Origin: Vanessa cardui
Lineage: Eukaryota; Arthropoda; Insecta; Lepidoptera; Nymphalidae
Assembly (NCBI RefSeq): GCF_905220365.1
Contig: NC_061130.1
Coordinates: 10,671,501 to 10,735,500 of the forward strand
Direction of reading: 5' to 3'
Length of the DNA stretch: 64,000 nucleotides
A program made the translations under genes and the position numbers. Shown one piece after another: positions 10,801-21,135 of this stretch (position 1 is its first letter; each line of letters opens with the position of its first letter). The notes below the pieces were generated by a model. It did not search any database. It saw nothing but the letters and a program-made list of their open reading frames with translations, and was not told the origin of the DNA.

Positions 10801-12684
10801 TTGACCGTTCTTAACTTCATAATCTCCCGGAAGAAGGTAATATTCTCTCCCTTCCGGACCTCTTACAGATCCATTTACGGAAACATGACCATTTTTACTC
10901 GGTTCGGCAATGATCTGAACTGCTCGTAAAGTATTTGGAGGTATTTCCATATCCTTAATTGCTAATAAATGCGTTTTAGTGGTTTGAATCTTTTGAAATA
11001 TAATTGCAGTGGGAGTCTTTGTAATGATAATATCCGGTTTTTCCGTAAAAGAATGCCCCAATAGAACTGATTGGGTGATAACATAATCATCAACTATATA
11101 CATATTTATTGTTTTTGTTATACCCTGTACTTCAACAGAAACTTTTGCCATACCTAACGGAAGAATAAAATTAGCACCAATGCCTCTGAGGACTGGTAAG
11201 TCATCTGGTACTATTATTTTTAAATTACATTCCTTGGCCTTTGTTAACCTAATGAGAGAACACTGACTTCCTAAATCTAAATGACAATCTACAAAATAAT
11301 TGTTTACTTTTATAGAAATTATATACTTTGCAGTGTGATCCTCTGTATTTCTTAATTGAGCCACTTGTTTTTCGATTCTATCAGTAATAGGATTTACATC
11401 TGTCACATGAACTTTGTTAGCTATATTTCTGAAGCAATGAATAGATATGTGACCTGATTTCTCACAGGTAGAACACTTAGCAGGAGATTTGTTGCACTTG
11501 AATCTAAAATGACCTGGTTCATTGCAGTTGTAGCATATTATTTTTTTTGTATCTAATTTTAAAACATTGGATCTAACAGATATAGCATTCTTATATTTAG
11601 AAAACGATTCGTAGTTTTCACGACTCTGTCCTACTTTAACGGTTTTAAAATATTTTAATACCTTTTCCGGTTCTGAAAATTGTGCAGCCTGCGCACCAAC
11701 CTTTACAGCCCTATCTTCAACGCCATACAGTAAACAATCTACAGCCTCACGACCATAAATTTTACATCTATTTAATAAATTTATCTTAGCATAATAATAC
11801 TTTTCAAGAGATTCTCCATACTTAACCCTCTTAGCCAACATTTCAGTCAAGAGTTCAGCATAGTCTTCTCGTATTGGAAATGATTCAAGCAATTTATTTT
11901 TCCACTCCATCCACGTATACCTCATCGTTGGTAAACTTTGATACCATGATTTAGCTACACCAGTTAATTTTGGAATGGCGTAATGGATAATTTCCTTATC
12001 TTCCCACCCATAAATTTCAGAACATTCTTCTACTTTCGTAAGCCAAGTTAAAATTGTTTGCTCTTTGGACATAGGGTCGAATTCAGGGATAATATTGGTG
12101 TTAAATGTTAATTTTAACTTATCTGAACTCTTGACCGACTGCAATATCGACAAAAACTTATCTAAAATAGTTTCAGTAACAGAGCTGTTATTTTTACGTC
12201 GCATTGAAGTAGACGGTTCCGGCTCACCTGAGTCACTCGAAAAACTTCTCTTCCTCTTATGTCTCGCTTTCAATTTTAAATTCACCTCATCTTCTTCTTC
12301 TCTTTTGTTCCTTTTTGCATCATCACATCCTAGAAAATCTGTGCTAGTCGACCGCCCTCGTGTTACACTCACTGGTGTGCGTAGAGATCTGTTCATATTA
12401 TTCCTCCATTGAACTACATTTCCAACCTGACGCTCTCCGCCAGGTTGTTTACCACAAATCACCTCGGTATGGCGTACTCGCGATACCCTTGGTTGCTCTG
12501 AAAAATAATCTCTTGTTCTCCTGGCCTGACCCTCAAACCTGGGTTTTCCTGGCCAACTCACATGACTAGTACCATGCCTTAAGTCTAGTGCTTTCTGACT
12601 CTGACCCTCAAACCTGGGTTTTTCTGAGTCTGCACTAAACCTATCATAGGCAGAGCTTAGACACTGATCGTCGTCTCGATCCAT
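7894..12684 (-). CDS. Gag-Pol polyprotein of the Ty3/Gypsy element
   Basis: A 1,596-residue single ORF read from ATG 12684. The open frame extends eight codons further to a TTG but the ATG is the better start. Visible in order: basic N-terminus; a Gag-type region (about 190-370); two CCHC knuckles, CYNCNEPGHFRFKC and CSTCEKSGHISIHC (about 384-416); aspartic protease with DLGSQ (about 470); RT with YMDDV (about 880); RNase H with HTDAS (about 1030); integrase with an HHCC zinc finger (about 1233-1270); and the D, D, E residues in HADH, TDKG and VERFN (about 1298, 1358, 1395). No stops or frameshifts, so the copy could be active. Gag and Pol are fused in one frame, so no frameshift signal is needed. 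The protease has DLG where DTG or DSG is usual. Confidence 0.95.
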   Translation of the reverse strand: MDRDDDQCLSSAYDRFSADSEKPRFEGQSQKALDLRHGTSHVSWPGKPRFEGQARRTRDYFSEQPRVSRVRHTEVICGKQPGGERQVGNVVQWRNNMNRSLRTPVSVTRGRSTSTDFLGCDDAKRNKREEEDEVNLKLKARHKRKRSFSSDSGEPEPSTSMRRKNNSSVTETILDKFLSILQSVKSSDKLKLTFNTNIIPEFDPMSKEQTILTWLTKVEECSEIYGWEDKEIIHYAIPKLTGVAKSWYQSLPTMRYTWMEWKNKLLESFPIREDYAELLTEMLAKRVKYGESLEKYYYAKINLLNRCKIYGREAVDCLLYGVEDRAVKVGAQAAQFSEPEKVLKYFKTVKVGQSRENYESFSKYKNAISVRSNVLKLDTKKIICYNCNEPGHFRFKCNKSPAKCSTCEKSGHISIHCFRNIANKVHVTDVNPITDRIEKQVAQLRNTEDHTAKYIISIKVNNYFVDCHLDLGSQCSLIRLTKAKECNLKIIVPDDLPVLRGIGANFILPLGMAKVSVEVQGITKTINMYIVDDYVITQSVLLGHSFTEKPDIIITKTPTAIIFQKIQTTKTHLLAIKDMEIPPNTLRAVQIIAEPSKNGHVSVNGSVRGPEGREYYLLPGDYEVKNGQGALLVYNVSSSAITIEKGTLLTRSMNCSEEPKHILDICNVTFSETQKNDTLNCNNKLSTDELLRLTKLIEKYRDCFSNGLHDLGFTNLTEMVIELEDMEPVVYRPYRMSYADRILARNMIQEMVDHGIIRESTSSYASPIILVQKKTGEKRLCVDYRALNRKTRKEHYPLPRIEDQLDQLSGNKVFTSLDLASGYYQISIAEESRHKTAFVTPEGQYEFNRMPFGLVNAPSVFQRTINKILMEAKIKYAIVYMDDVLIPSKDVAEGLKRLEEVLELLKIGGLTLRLSKCHFFLETIDFLGYQVNSDGIRPGMRKTEAVAKFPKPSNQHELRQFLGLSGYFRRFVKNYASMAAPLTDLLKKDAKWSWTDIQDYAFDRIKEILINRPTLALYDPNAETQVHTDASKEGLAGILLQANVNGVFQPVSYFSRKTNIEERKLHSYDLETLAVVASLNRFRIYLIGITFKIFTDCNALRTTLIKRDLIPRIARWWIQLQEFDCTIEYRPGSRMSHVDALSRNPVGDSETENLNYLDVMIIQNTEEDWIATVQSADEEIKKIKDILSSSDMEQISDIKKQYKLKNNRVYKIVGEEMKWIVPKGVRWQILKMNHDDVGHCGYDKTLQRIRKNYWFAKMGRFVKKYVSSCLECLHHKAPGGKREGELHPIDKPSVPFHTIHADHLGPFIKSKKGNCYLFVIVDGFTKFVTIKPVKDTKSVTTIRHLKDHISHFGVPTRLITDKGTSFTSSNFKEFIKSYGIKHIINAVATPRANGQVERFNRTILNALSTSNHGKDERSWDDNILNIQLGLNTTTHKITQKTPSELLFGFNIKCKSEGILCAVLNDTINVTSGEELLSSRDEARKKIKEKQTKDKERYNSHRKTPRQYSEGDLVRVERQVPHDGQSQKLVVKFQGPYRIKKILPNDRYVIEDTPLSRKNNRRYEAIIAVDKIQPWLNFSRDFESSCEENYTDTEELP

Positions 12685-13102
12685 GATCAGTAAAACTGAA
12701 ACTAACAAATTTCGCTTTAGAAACCGCTTTTATATGCATATCAAAAAAAAAAAAAAAAATAGATTAATTTATATCTTATTTTTCCATGATCGAAATAAAT
12801 ACAGATAACTTGGTTTAATCAAAACACAAATAATACTAGGTTTTAAATATATAATGTCGATAATTTAGTTTACCAGTATAACTATACACCATGGCATTCG
12901 CATTTTATCTTGATTTTTTTTTAAATGAAATTTTATTTTATTATTCTTTATGTAAAAAAAAAATAAATAAATAAAAAAATATGTATATAAAAAATAAAAT
13001 TAATTAAGTCACGTACGCACCCTTGAGTCTGGTGAATCGAACCAACGTCTTTGGCGTGGAACAGAAAATGGTATTATTTTCCTTTTATCCCACTTCTGAA
13101 GC
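12685..13102 (-). other. 5' leader of the Gypsy element
   Basis: About 420 non-coding bases between the 5' LTR and gag, with an A-run at 12743-12760. No canonical tRNA primer-binding site (TGG...) abuts the LTR; the nearest TGG-starting stretch on the element strand begins about 10 bases in (13092 downward). Around 13030-13050 the minus strand has a TTGGTTCGATTCACC block resembling a tRNA T-arm, but no full cloverleaf forms. Confidence 0.6.
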
Positions 13103-13410
13103 TGTAAACTCAGCTTCATATATTCGGGCCCATTAAATAATTAACAATATTTAACATTATATAATATTTTATTTCTCCAGTTTGTATTACATTCGTTTCT
13201 TATCTTTAGTTTTCTAAATCTGATGTACACTTTATGTCAAATTTTAAAATATTCTTTTTCTACTTTTTTATTTATTAAAAATATCATATCAAACCAAAAA
13301 GTATTCATTACATTTATTTATGTGATTGAATTTAAAGTAATCGCCAGAAGTTATACAACCTTTAACGATAATTTATAAATATTTTATTAAAAGTAATTTA
13401 TAGGCTTACA
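13103..13410 (-). repeat. 5' LTR of the Gypsy element
   Basis: 308 bp, same boundaries and apparently the same sequence as the left LTR. As the 5' LTR on the minus strand it should carry the promoter for the genomic RNA. Confidence 0.95.
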
Positions 13411-13580
13411 ATATATATTATTGCAAAAACAAATACACAAAACATCGTAGCAGAGGACAGGCTACACTAAAGCAGATACGATACGCAGATATATAACTTC
13501 AAATATTTTTTTTAATATGCTTCAAAATAATTACATAGAGATTGAAAAATACGTAATATACGTAAATATTTTCTTCTGAA

Positions 13581-13812
13581 TATAGGAAATAAAATTACAT
13601 ATATTTAATATATATGTTATTTTATTGCATACATTTAATATATATTTAATTTTTAAATTTGCATATATTTAAATAAATAAATATTAATTATGTAATACTA
13701 ACATAGAATAAGTTAAATTGTATACTAACAAATATGGACTATTATTGTCTGAAAATAAATGAATTATTATTATTATATTTAATATAAATATATGTAATTT
13801 TATTTCCTATAT
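13581..13812. repeat. Inverted-repeat element, about 230 bp (MITE-like)
   Basis: Left arm 13581-13607 (TATAGGAAATAAAATTACAT...) is the reverse complement of the right arm 13787-13812. The interior is AT-rich and non-coding. Size and structure fit a small fold-back or MITE-type element. No clear target duplication can be called in this AT-rich context. Confidence 0.55.
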
Positions 13813-15559
13813 TGAGTCAGATAGCACATGTAATAATAATAATTTAACCCTTATATTAGGTATAATATTATATGTATAATATACTGTTCTGTTCGTTCTA
13901 AACAATTGAATACATAAATTCATAAAATATTTTATACGACAATTGATATGTGTACAAAGAAAAGTAACGCATGCAATTAAAACTCCAATTAGCTATGCAA
14001 TAGATGTGAGGTCTCCGCCGCAATCAATCAACGAGGCGGCGTCGACCCGAACCGAGGTTCTGCCACTCTAGACTTGGGTCATTTATAATGTAAAATTTAG
14101 CACGAAAATTCACACACGATAATTTAACATTTTATCTTTTTTTTTTTTAATTTACAAAAGGTAGGCGAAAAATTACGTCACTCGATGTATACGATTTATC
14201 AAGGAATGTATACAACTTCCCAATAATATTGTAAATCTTTTCGATTCTTGAATATACAAAATCATCGTCATTATCATAACATAGGACATATAAAAGCCTT
14301 TTCCAATAGCATGCCACTGTGATCGATCTTCGGCTACAAATTATTTATTATTTCCTTTATATACAAAATAATATATTTGAATTATTAAATATGTATTCAT
14401 ACTTAAAAAAAAAAGAAATAATATCAAACTGATTGTTACTTATTCGAATAATGACTTTAAATTCCTTTTTTAAATCTTTATTTAAAATTTTATTACGATT
14501 TTATAGCTAGCAAAAGTAACTTATAGGAGTTTGACTTTAAGTCTACCTTTGCACTAATGTATGTGTGCCATTTGTGGCATTTAATTGACTTGAATTATTT
14601 TATCGGACTTGATATGTGACATTGAAAATTATTAAAGTCATTATAAGTTTTAACTTTTGGTAATAAATGTGAAGGAAATCCTCTATTAAATCCATCCACT
14701 TGACCTTCAAATCAGTCACAATAATACTTTTATGCTCTGGTAAGTAAAAACATATTCTATTAATGAGACGGCTATTGGAACGTATTCTAATTTTCTAATA
14801 AGATTCTCATGAGAAACAACATCAGGAAAATATGGCGAGAAAACTTCACGACGTAGGGGATGGATTATTACAGACACAAAATAAGCAAGAGAAAACGCAC
14901 GCAAGTGGTTTTCCGCTCGTATTTAAACTATTCTTAGAGTTCCCTTTCTTTTTTGGACCATCTTGACATAAGATTACATTATACCTTTAAAATAAATAAA
15001 TATATATTACTTACTTAAAATATTTTCATAAGAGTTATTATTATTATAAAAAAGATAAATTTCATTTTCCAAATGCGAAATACAAACACAAACCTTTATA
15101 AATTTTATTTATATTTTGGCAGAGGAGATAACGTCTATCTATTTGGCAAGGTTAATATCGCCTGTCAAGTAAGGGTTGAAATCTCGATTAGATGTAATGT
15201 AAAAATGCTATAACCATTACTGTACCATTATAACGGCCGTTGAACTTATTTTGCACATTAGAATATTTAAAAAGTCATGTTCTTAAGATAGTGAAATTCG
15301 TAATGGCTTATGGTTGAGATATTTTTGAATAAAATATTTTAGACGCTTGTAATATTCCATATGTCCTATGATAAGTTTATTTTTATTATTTTTTATTACA
15401 CCAATGAAATGAAAGCCGTGTAGAATAGTTTGATCAATTTTACTAATATGCTACTATTAAATAATTATATTTGAGATTTACTCATAATATATGTTATGAT
15501 AGAAAATAATCTTTTACATGGGAGTTTACAATTATATTGTATTGATATATATAATTAAA
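13813..15559. other. Intergenic sequence with a small GC-rich patch
   Basis: Mostly AT-rich. A GC-rich patch at 14005-14075 is non-repetitive and non-coding. The 62-codon minus frame at 14716-14904 shows no domain. Nothing else is visible. Confidence 0.5.
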
Positions 15560-15716
15560 TAAATAAATATTGGACAACAACATACATTACTCTGATCTCA
15601 ATGTAAGTAGCTATAGCACTTGTGTTATGGAAAATCAGTACTAACGACGGTACCACAATTACTCAGACCGAAGACAACGTAGAAAATTAATTACCTTTTT
15701 TTCTTCATCTACTCGG
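15560..15716 (-). repeat. SINE tail starting at a tRNA B box, fused to a LINE fragment
   Basis: On the minus strand, 15716 downward begins with GGTTCGATTCCCGGCC (15733-15718), a pol III B-box-like motif. A body then ends near 15560 in an ATTTATTTATTT tail. I recognise the body as a common lepidopteran SINE. The A-box half is absent; the LINE endonuclease frame runs straight into the B box. Confidence 0.6.
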
Positions 15717-17190
15717 CCGGGAATCGAACCAAGTCTAGTGACTTAAAGGCGCGTATTATGTCGTTGGGGTTTACAAGGGTAAAATTAAAGTTAGATTTAC
15801 AAGCTCTTACATTTTCTTTCATCAATGACTCGGCAACATCTGGAGAAGATATAAGTGACTTAGTTGTCAAAACTGGTATGTCAGCAAAAAATTTTTCAAA
15901 AACTGTAGCAACTTCCTTTTGACTATTTACTACTTTATTATTATAATTCAGGCTCAATTCGGAGTTGCAACTGCCAACTCTACCAGTTTCACAATTAATA
16001 ATTTTCCAAGTCATTTTTATCTTGTTATGTGCATTCTTAATTTTATTTTTTATAGTTAATGATTTTGCCAAAAAGCACACTTTTTTAAATAATTTAGAAT
16101 AGTTACTTACATAATTGGCAAAAGTGGCACTATGATTGTACGTTCTTTCATTGTAAAGCTCATACATACGTTGCCTACTTTTATGAATTCCAATAGTCGC
16201 CCAATCACTGAATTTTAAAAAGTTTTTTGTATTAACTGTTTTAGAAGTGAATATAGATTTAAAACTGTTTTTAATTAATTTAAATAGATTGTTATATAAT
16301 ACATTGGGATTATCACTGAAATGTATGTGAGGGAGATTAGCCATAATATTACTTCTAAACTTCTCAATACGACTTGCGGTCAAAGGAACAAACATTATCT
16401 TTTCAGAAGTACTTATTTTTTTAACATGAAAATTAAATAAGGCTTGTTGTCCACAATGATCTGAACTTAGGTTATTAATAATAATTTTGTTTTGTGGAAT
16501 ATAGGTAGCAAATATGTTATCAATGCAAGTTGCTGTGGAATCTGTTATTCTAGTTGGTTCTAAGAACAGATTTACCAGATTATATGAACTTAACAAAGAT
16601 CTGAATCTAATACTTGTGGTTGAATTATGCAATAAATTTATATTAAAATCTCCACAAACAATAATTTCTTTATTAGATCCAGATAATTTAGATAGAACAT
16701 TGTCCAATATATTTTCAAACAATTCATATAATCCACTAGGGGGCCTGTATACGCATACAACAATGACACGCTCAAGCTCTGCACAGGCTATTTCTATAGT
16801 TTGCTCAATAGAAAGGCTCACAATATCTTTACGTTCTTTAAATTTTATATTTTTACACAGGAGTATTAAAGAGCCACCACGTATAGCTTTATTTCTACTG
16901 AACAGACTAGCAATCTGGTGCCCACTAAAGTTAAACATAACCTGATAATTTAGAAGCCAATGTTCAGTTAAACACAAAATATCAATGCCATTACAGGTCA
17001 AAAATAATTCAATTTCTAAGTCTTTCCCTAACATTCCTTGAATATTTTGGTGCACCAGATTTACAATTTTTTTGTTATTTACTTTCTTATTATTTTTATT
17101 GGCTTCTATAGTAACTATTTTTTTACAATTATAGTTAGAATTATTATCGTTGCCAGAGACTACCTCTATTGTCTTAGAACTTAATTTAAA
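15709..17190 (-). pseudogene. CR1-type LINE ORF2 fragment: complete endonuclease, no reverse transcriptase
   Basis: Frame open from 17190 to the stop at 15709, with no ATG before the NIQGM motif. Apurinic-type (EEP) endonuclease motifs are all present: HQNIQGM, LTEHW with the catalytic Glu, YRPPSG, GDFNINL, CIDNIF, and SSDH with the catalytic Asp-His. This enzyme nicks target DNA to prime reverse transcription. After the linker the frame reads FKSLDL and then enters SINE sequence (VRFPAE, stop) instead of the RT, so the piece cannot mobilise itself. ORF1 lies just upstream in another frame; the two frames overlap by about 10 bases. Confidence 0.8.
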
Positions 17191-17816
17191 TTACTTGGAA
17201 CATGTTCCAAAATATATGGTCTTAAATTGTTATTATTATACTGCTCAATAGAAGCAGTTGTCTGGTCAACCAAACCATTGGTTGATTTTTTAATAATAAA
17301 ATATGATAGCAAACTAGCTATCTGTCTCTTATAAAAATTAGATAGGTGACACCTATCACATGTCAATATACAAGAATTATAATTAATTATGTTATTAATG
17401 TCAATTAGTTTTATTTTATTACATATATCATTTTTTGTTACATAATAAGTATTTGACATGATATGTAACATATTATTTAATTTAAATCTAATAGAATTTC
17501 CCTGTGGCACATCTTTAATATAAGGAAATGTGAACATTAATATTCTATCCACATTTAAATTTGATAATTTAGAATAATAATTTTCAAGAATTTTTTTGTT
17601 TACATTTCCCCTTCTCCCAACTAATATAATTAGTGTAGTATTGGGACAATGAGTACTTTTCAAAATACTATTCATAATATGGGAATAACTTGCACCCGGC
17701 ATACAATAATTTGATACTGATTGTCCCTTACACATGTCATTGAGCCAAACACCCATGTTTCTTCCCAATTCATCACTATAGATTTTAGTACATTTAATCA
17801 TATACCTTTTCATCAT
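17181..17816 (-). pseudogene. CR1-type ORF1 fragment with an SGNH-esterase-like fold
   Basis: 211 codons from a double ATG at 17816. A block YSDELGRNMG sits where SGNH hydrolases have GDSLG. Then come a P/G-S-Y turn (PGASYSHIM), a LVGRRGN block and, near the end, CDRCHLS, matching the D-x-x-H catalytic dyad. Esterase domains of this sort are known in ORF1 of CR1-type LINEs. The nucleophile region reads SDE, not GDS, so the catalytic Ser seems lost or displaced. The 5' part of ORF1 is missing. Alternative: an unrelated small hydrolase, unlikely given the adjoining endonuclease. Confidence 0.65.
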
Positions 17817-18469
17817 ATACCTATAGGTAAGTTATATTTTAAAATTCACTGATTTTATAATGAAAACAAAAATCATAATCAAAGCGTATTGCAATAAAAC
17901 CGTGCTTAAATTAGTCTAAATGTAATACCATTACTGTATTATCACGCATGAATGCGTTAGAATTTGGCGGGCCGCGTTGCTCCGTCGAGATACGGAGCTT
18001 ATAATAAAACAATATTAATTATCAATCGACGCTCCACTGCTTCCTTTGTTCCGGACTCGCCGGTTTAATAACAGAGGAATGCGTGCATTAAACCTCCGGC
18101 ATTTCAAGGCACTTTTGTTTAAATAATAAATTATATTTCTATAAACGTAGCTCATCAAAGTACGGTAGTAGAATATTGTTAGGTATTTTGCATGCCCAAG
18201 ATGTTTTTTCTTGGGAACAGTCTCTTAAATTTTGTTTCAGATGGAATGATTATTACTCATGTGTTTATAGTCCGTGGTGATTTAATCTACAACTGTAAAA
18301 AATGTTTACTTCTGAAATGTCAGTGATGTGAGATTTGTGAATAATCATTTAATAGCCGACTTCAAAGGTTATCAGTATGACTTTACTTTTTGTACATATT
18401 CTTAATAGCTGTTTATCATAGTCTGGATGGCTTTCTCGATGTTCAGATTATAGCGAGAGTGGTTTTAAA
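17817..18469. other. Intergenic; GC-richer island at 17945-18115
   Basis: 17945-18115 is GC-rich, non-repetitive and without an ORF, so it is a candidate conserved non-coding element (inference). 18356-18375 resembles the AGCCGACTTCAAAGG-type left end of family X. The rest is AT-rich. Confidence 0.3.
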
Positions 18470-18680
18470 CATCATTACATAGCATAAAACAAAGTCGCTT
18501 ACCGCTGTCTGTCCCTATGTATGCATAGATCTTTAAAATTACGCAACGTATTTTGATGCTTTAAATATATAGAGTGATTCGAGAGGATGGTTTTTGTATA
18601 CAAGGATAATATAGCAAGAAACAAGAAATTAGTACATTTAGTAAAAGCATTGCACCCGTGCGAAGCCGGGGCGGGTTATA
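18470..18680 (-). repeat. Stand-alone copy of the 215-bp hairpin module
   Basis: Minus strand: starts with ACCCGCCCCGGCTTCGCACG (hairpin arms CCCG and CGGG), then the body ending near a GACTTTGTTTTATGCTATG block. The same module forms part of family X (350-595, 38585-38820, 59335-59580) and also stands alone at 48400-48625. It therefore seems able to move or persist independently. Confidence 0.7.
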
Positions 18681-20992
18681 TTCTATAAGTCCATAAGTAC
18701 ATCAATCCATTGAAATTTCAAGTAGAAAATGTTGTTTCAACAATTGTTGAATTTGTGTCTTTATAGGTTGTGAATTATTTTAAATGCATATATTATAAAT
18801 AATTCGGAACTCAAATAAAGAATATAAAAATCGTACTCATAGTAAATTTATTATGCGAAGGTCATAAACTACAGTCACACGCTAGTCTTTGAATTTATTT
18901 TACTGAAAAAAATAACAAGTATCTATATCACAATGTCATAAGATAGTTTAAATTTCCCACGTGATCGAACTATAATATGAAATCAATTTGAGCACCTGGG
19001 CAAAAGATTCACATGTTTTAAATCTTTAAATGCAATGCACTTACGATCGCAGAACAGTCGTACGTTCAAATTGATCGAGAAACTCTTTCAAAATCTACTG
19101 CGTAAAACAATTTCATTCAGTATGTATATGGAAGAAAGTTAATACTGAGAATTAATCACAAAACATCAACTTTTATATTTGGTGCTAAGGTATCTTGGCC
19201 CTATTATGGCCAATCCATGTCTACATATGTAGGTCCTTTAATCTGGATACACTTATCATAAAGGAATAGTAATTGTCAAAGATAAATTGAAAAATTTCTG
19301 TAAAATTCACGGCTTAACGTTTTCCGCCTAAACATTTCTCCTAACTCCTTTAAAAACCAGCCATTCGTTCAAGGATAGCATATTTTTGTTTCGTTGTGTA
19401 TAATTTTTTGTTTTTATATGAACATGTGAATCTACTCTGTTCAATTTTATTTAATCACATACAGCAAATTAATATTTAATGAGTATTCTATAATTTCCGT
19501 TTTACAGAAGCGATAGAATACAAAAAAATCAATTAAGTTCCCCTTGAACTGTCGGCGAAATGGGCGGAGGGAAATCAGTTTGTTAATAAATTCAAATTTA
19601 TTCGTTGATCACGGGCTCGTCTCGCTACTAACGTATTTAAAAAGTGATTAGAAGTTAAATTGACACAATATGAACTTTTTGTCCCGCTACGAAACTTAAT
19701 CAAAAACAAAATTATTCAATTTGCATCGGAATATCTCTCTGAATAAAGCGATATTCTTATAAACTCGATATTACAAGTCCTAAGAGCATTTGATCTATTT
19801 AAGAATAATCTCAAACACAAACATACTTTTTCTATTTCGTTTAAATATAAATAATAAAAATAGAATGAACGCAAAATTCGCATAATTTAGAATGAGAATC
19901 AAGATTAAATTTACATTGTTGCTTTTATGGCTAAGGTTCGCAGCGTCTATTATGGTAAGGTATTCATGAAAGCAAATGTTTAGTCCCAGAGGGCGCGAGC
20001 AACGTAATGCAGAACTCCTGGCAGAAATGCGGAATCAACAACATATGTGAACTAACGTATGATAATTACTTTCTAGAATAATCCGCCAAAAGCTATAAAT
20101 GCTAGACTTTCTTATTTATTCTTGACAGTTTAATCTCATGCTGAGAGATACAAATAAAAATATTGTTTCTCTTTATTAAATGTTTAGAAAAGACTAGGTA
20201 ATCTTATTGAGTGTTACTATAGATATATACTTTAGATCTACCAACAATGAAATGAAGTTGCGAATATGTATGTATTGTAGGTATATATCCTATTCAAATG
20301 TTTGAACGACACTCAAAGACCCATAGCGCAGTAATGAGTCGCAGGGAAATCTGCGCCAGCCAATCTAAGAAATACACTTACATGCAAGACAATTCAAGAT
20401 TATGGGTCTATATTTTAAAACTATGCCGGTATATGTTTCAAAGTAACGTAAAGATAATATCCTGAATTCTATGATTATTTATACATATATCTACATAGAC
20501 TGTCTGAATGCTGAGAGCGCAAAGAAAAATGTGTCGACAACGTAACCGCACACTAGTAAAGTATTATGAGGTTTATCGAGTGTCAAGTTTATGTAGCTGT
20601 CACGCACACTGAGATAATAAATTAGGCTCGTATGTTTTAGTTCTTTTGTATTGTGACACTTTATCTAGATATATAAATACTTTTTAATTTTCCCTAGAGA
20701 TACAAGGAAAGGAGTATATTATGGTACTTTTAGATACAACTAGCTATTTATAAGAATTAGATTTGTATGTTTTTTCTTGATATCTATCACACTGAAGTTA
20801 GTTTAAGTCTAAGACAGCAGAGAATAGAAAATATAGATCACATTTTCAAATTTCATATACTTTCATGTTATTAATTCGTCCCTTGCTTATCAGCAAAGCA
20901 AACCATCAAATGGAAATCAACATACTATAACATTTTTCAGTATTTACGTATTTATTTTATACGTGTATTTATTTTATGTAAGAAATATTATC
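18681..20992. other. Unassigned intergenic sequence
   Basis: AT-rich. GC-richer non-repetitive patches at 19550-19625 and 20310-20400 have no ORF. No repeat family recognised. Confidence 0.5.
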
Positions 20993-21135
20993 CATTCCTT
21001 ACATCACCAATGCACAATCAACCTTTGTAATTAAGATTTTCTGTCTTTTATGCCTGTTGTTGGTTTGGCTCACTAGCCCTTCAAACCGCAACATAGCAAT
21101 ACTACTTGTTTGCCGATAGAATACGTTAGAGAAAG
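20993..21135 (+). repeat. High-copy lepidopteran repeat fragment (copy 1)
   Basis: TTCCTTACATCACCAATGCAC then CCCTTCAAACCGCAAC and a GCCGATAGAATA-like end, in the same order as at 36700, 42345 and 47570. The LINE or SINE of origin is not certain. Confidence 0.6.

Larger units (their letters stand above)
7196..13410 (-). mobile_element. Complete Ty3/Gypsy-type LTR retrotransposon
   Basis: Two 308-bp direct repeats starting TG and ending CA (7196-7503 and 13103-13410) bound a 6.2-kb element with one long gag-pol ORF on the minus strand. Domain order Gag-PR-RT-RNaseH-integrase is that of Ty3/Gypsy (Metaviridae), not Copia or BEL. A 4-bp ATAT flanks both sides (7192-7195 and 13411-13414), consistent with a target duplication but uninformative in AT-rich DNA. 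No envelope ORF lies between pol and the 3' LTR. The LTRs read the same at every position I compared, so insertion was recent. Confidence 0.95.

Noticed and set aside
16514..16945. 143-codon plus-strand ORF
   Set aside because: Antisense of the CR1 endonuclease frame with no recognisable domain.
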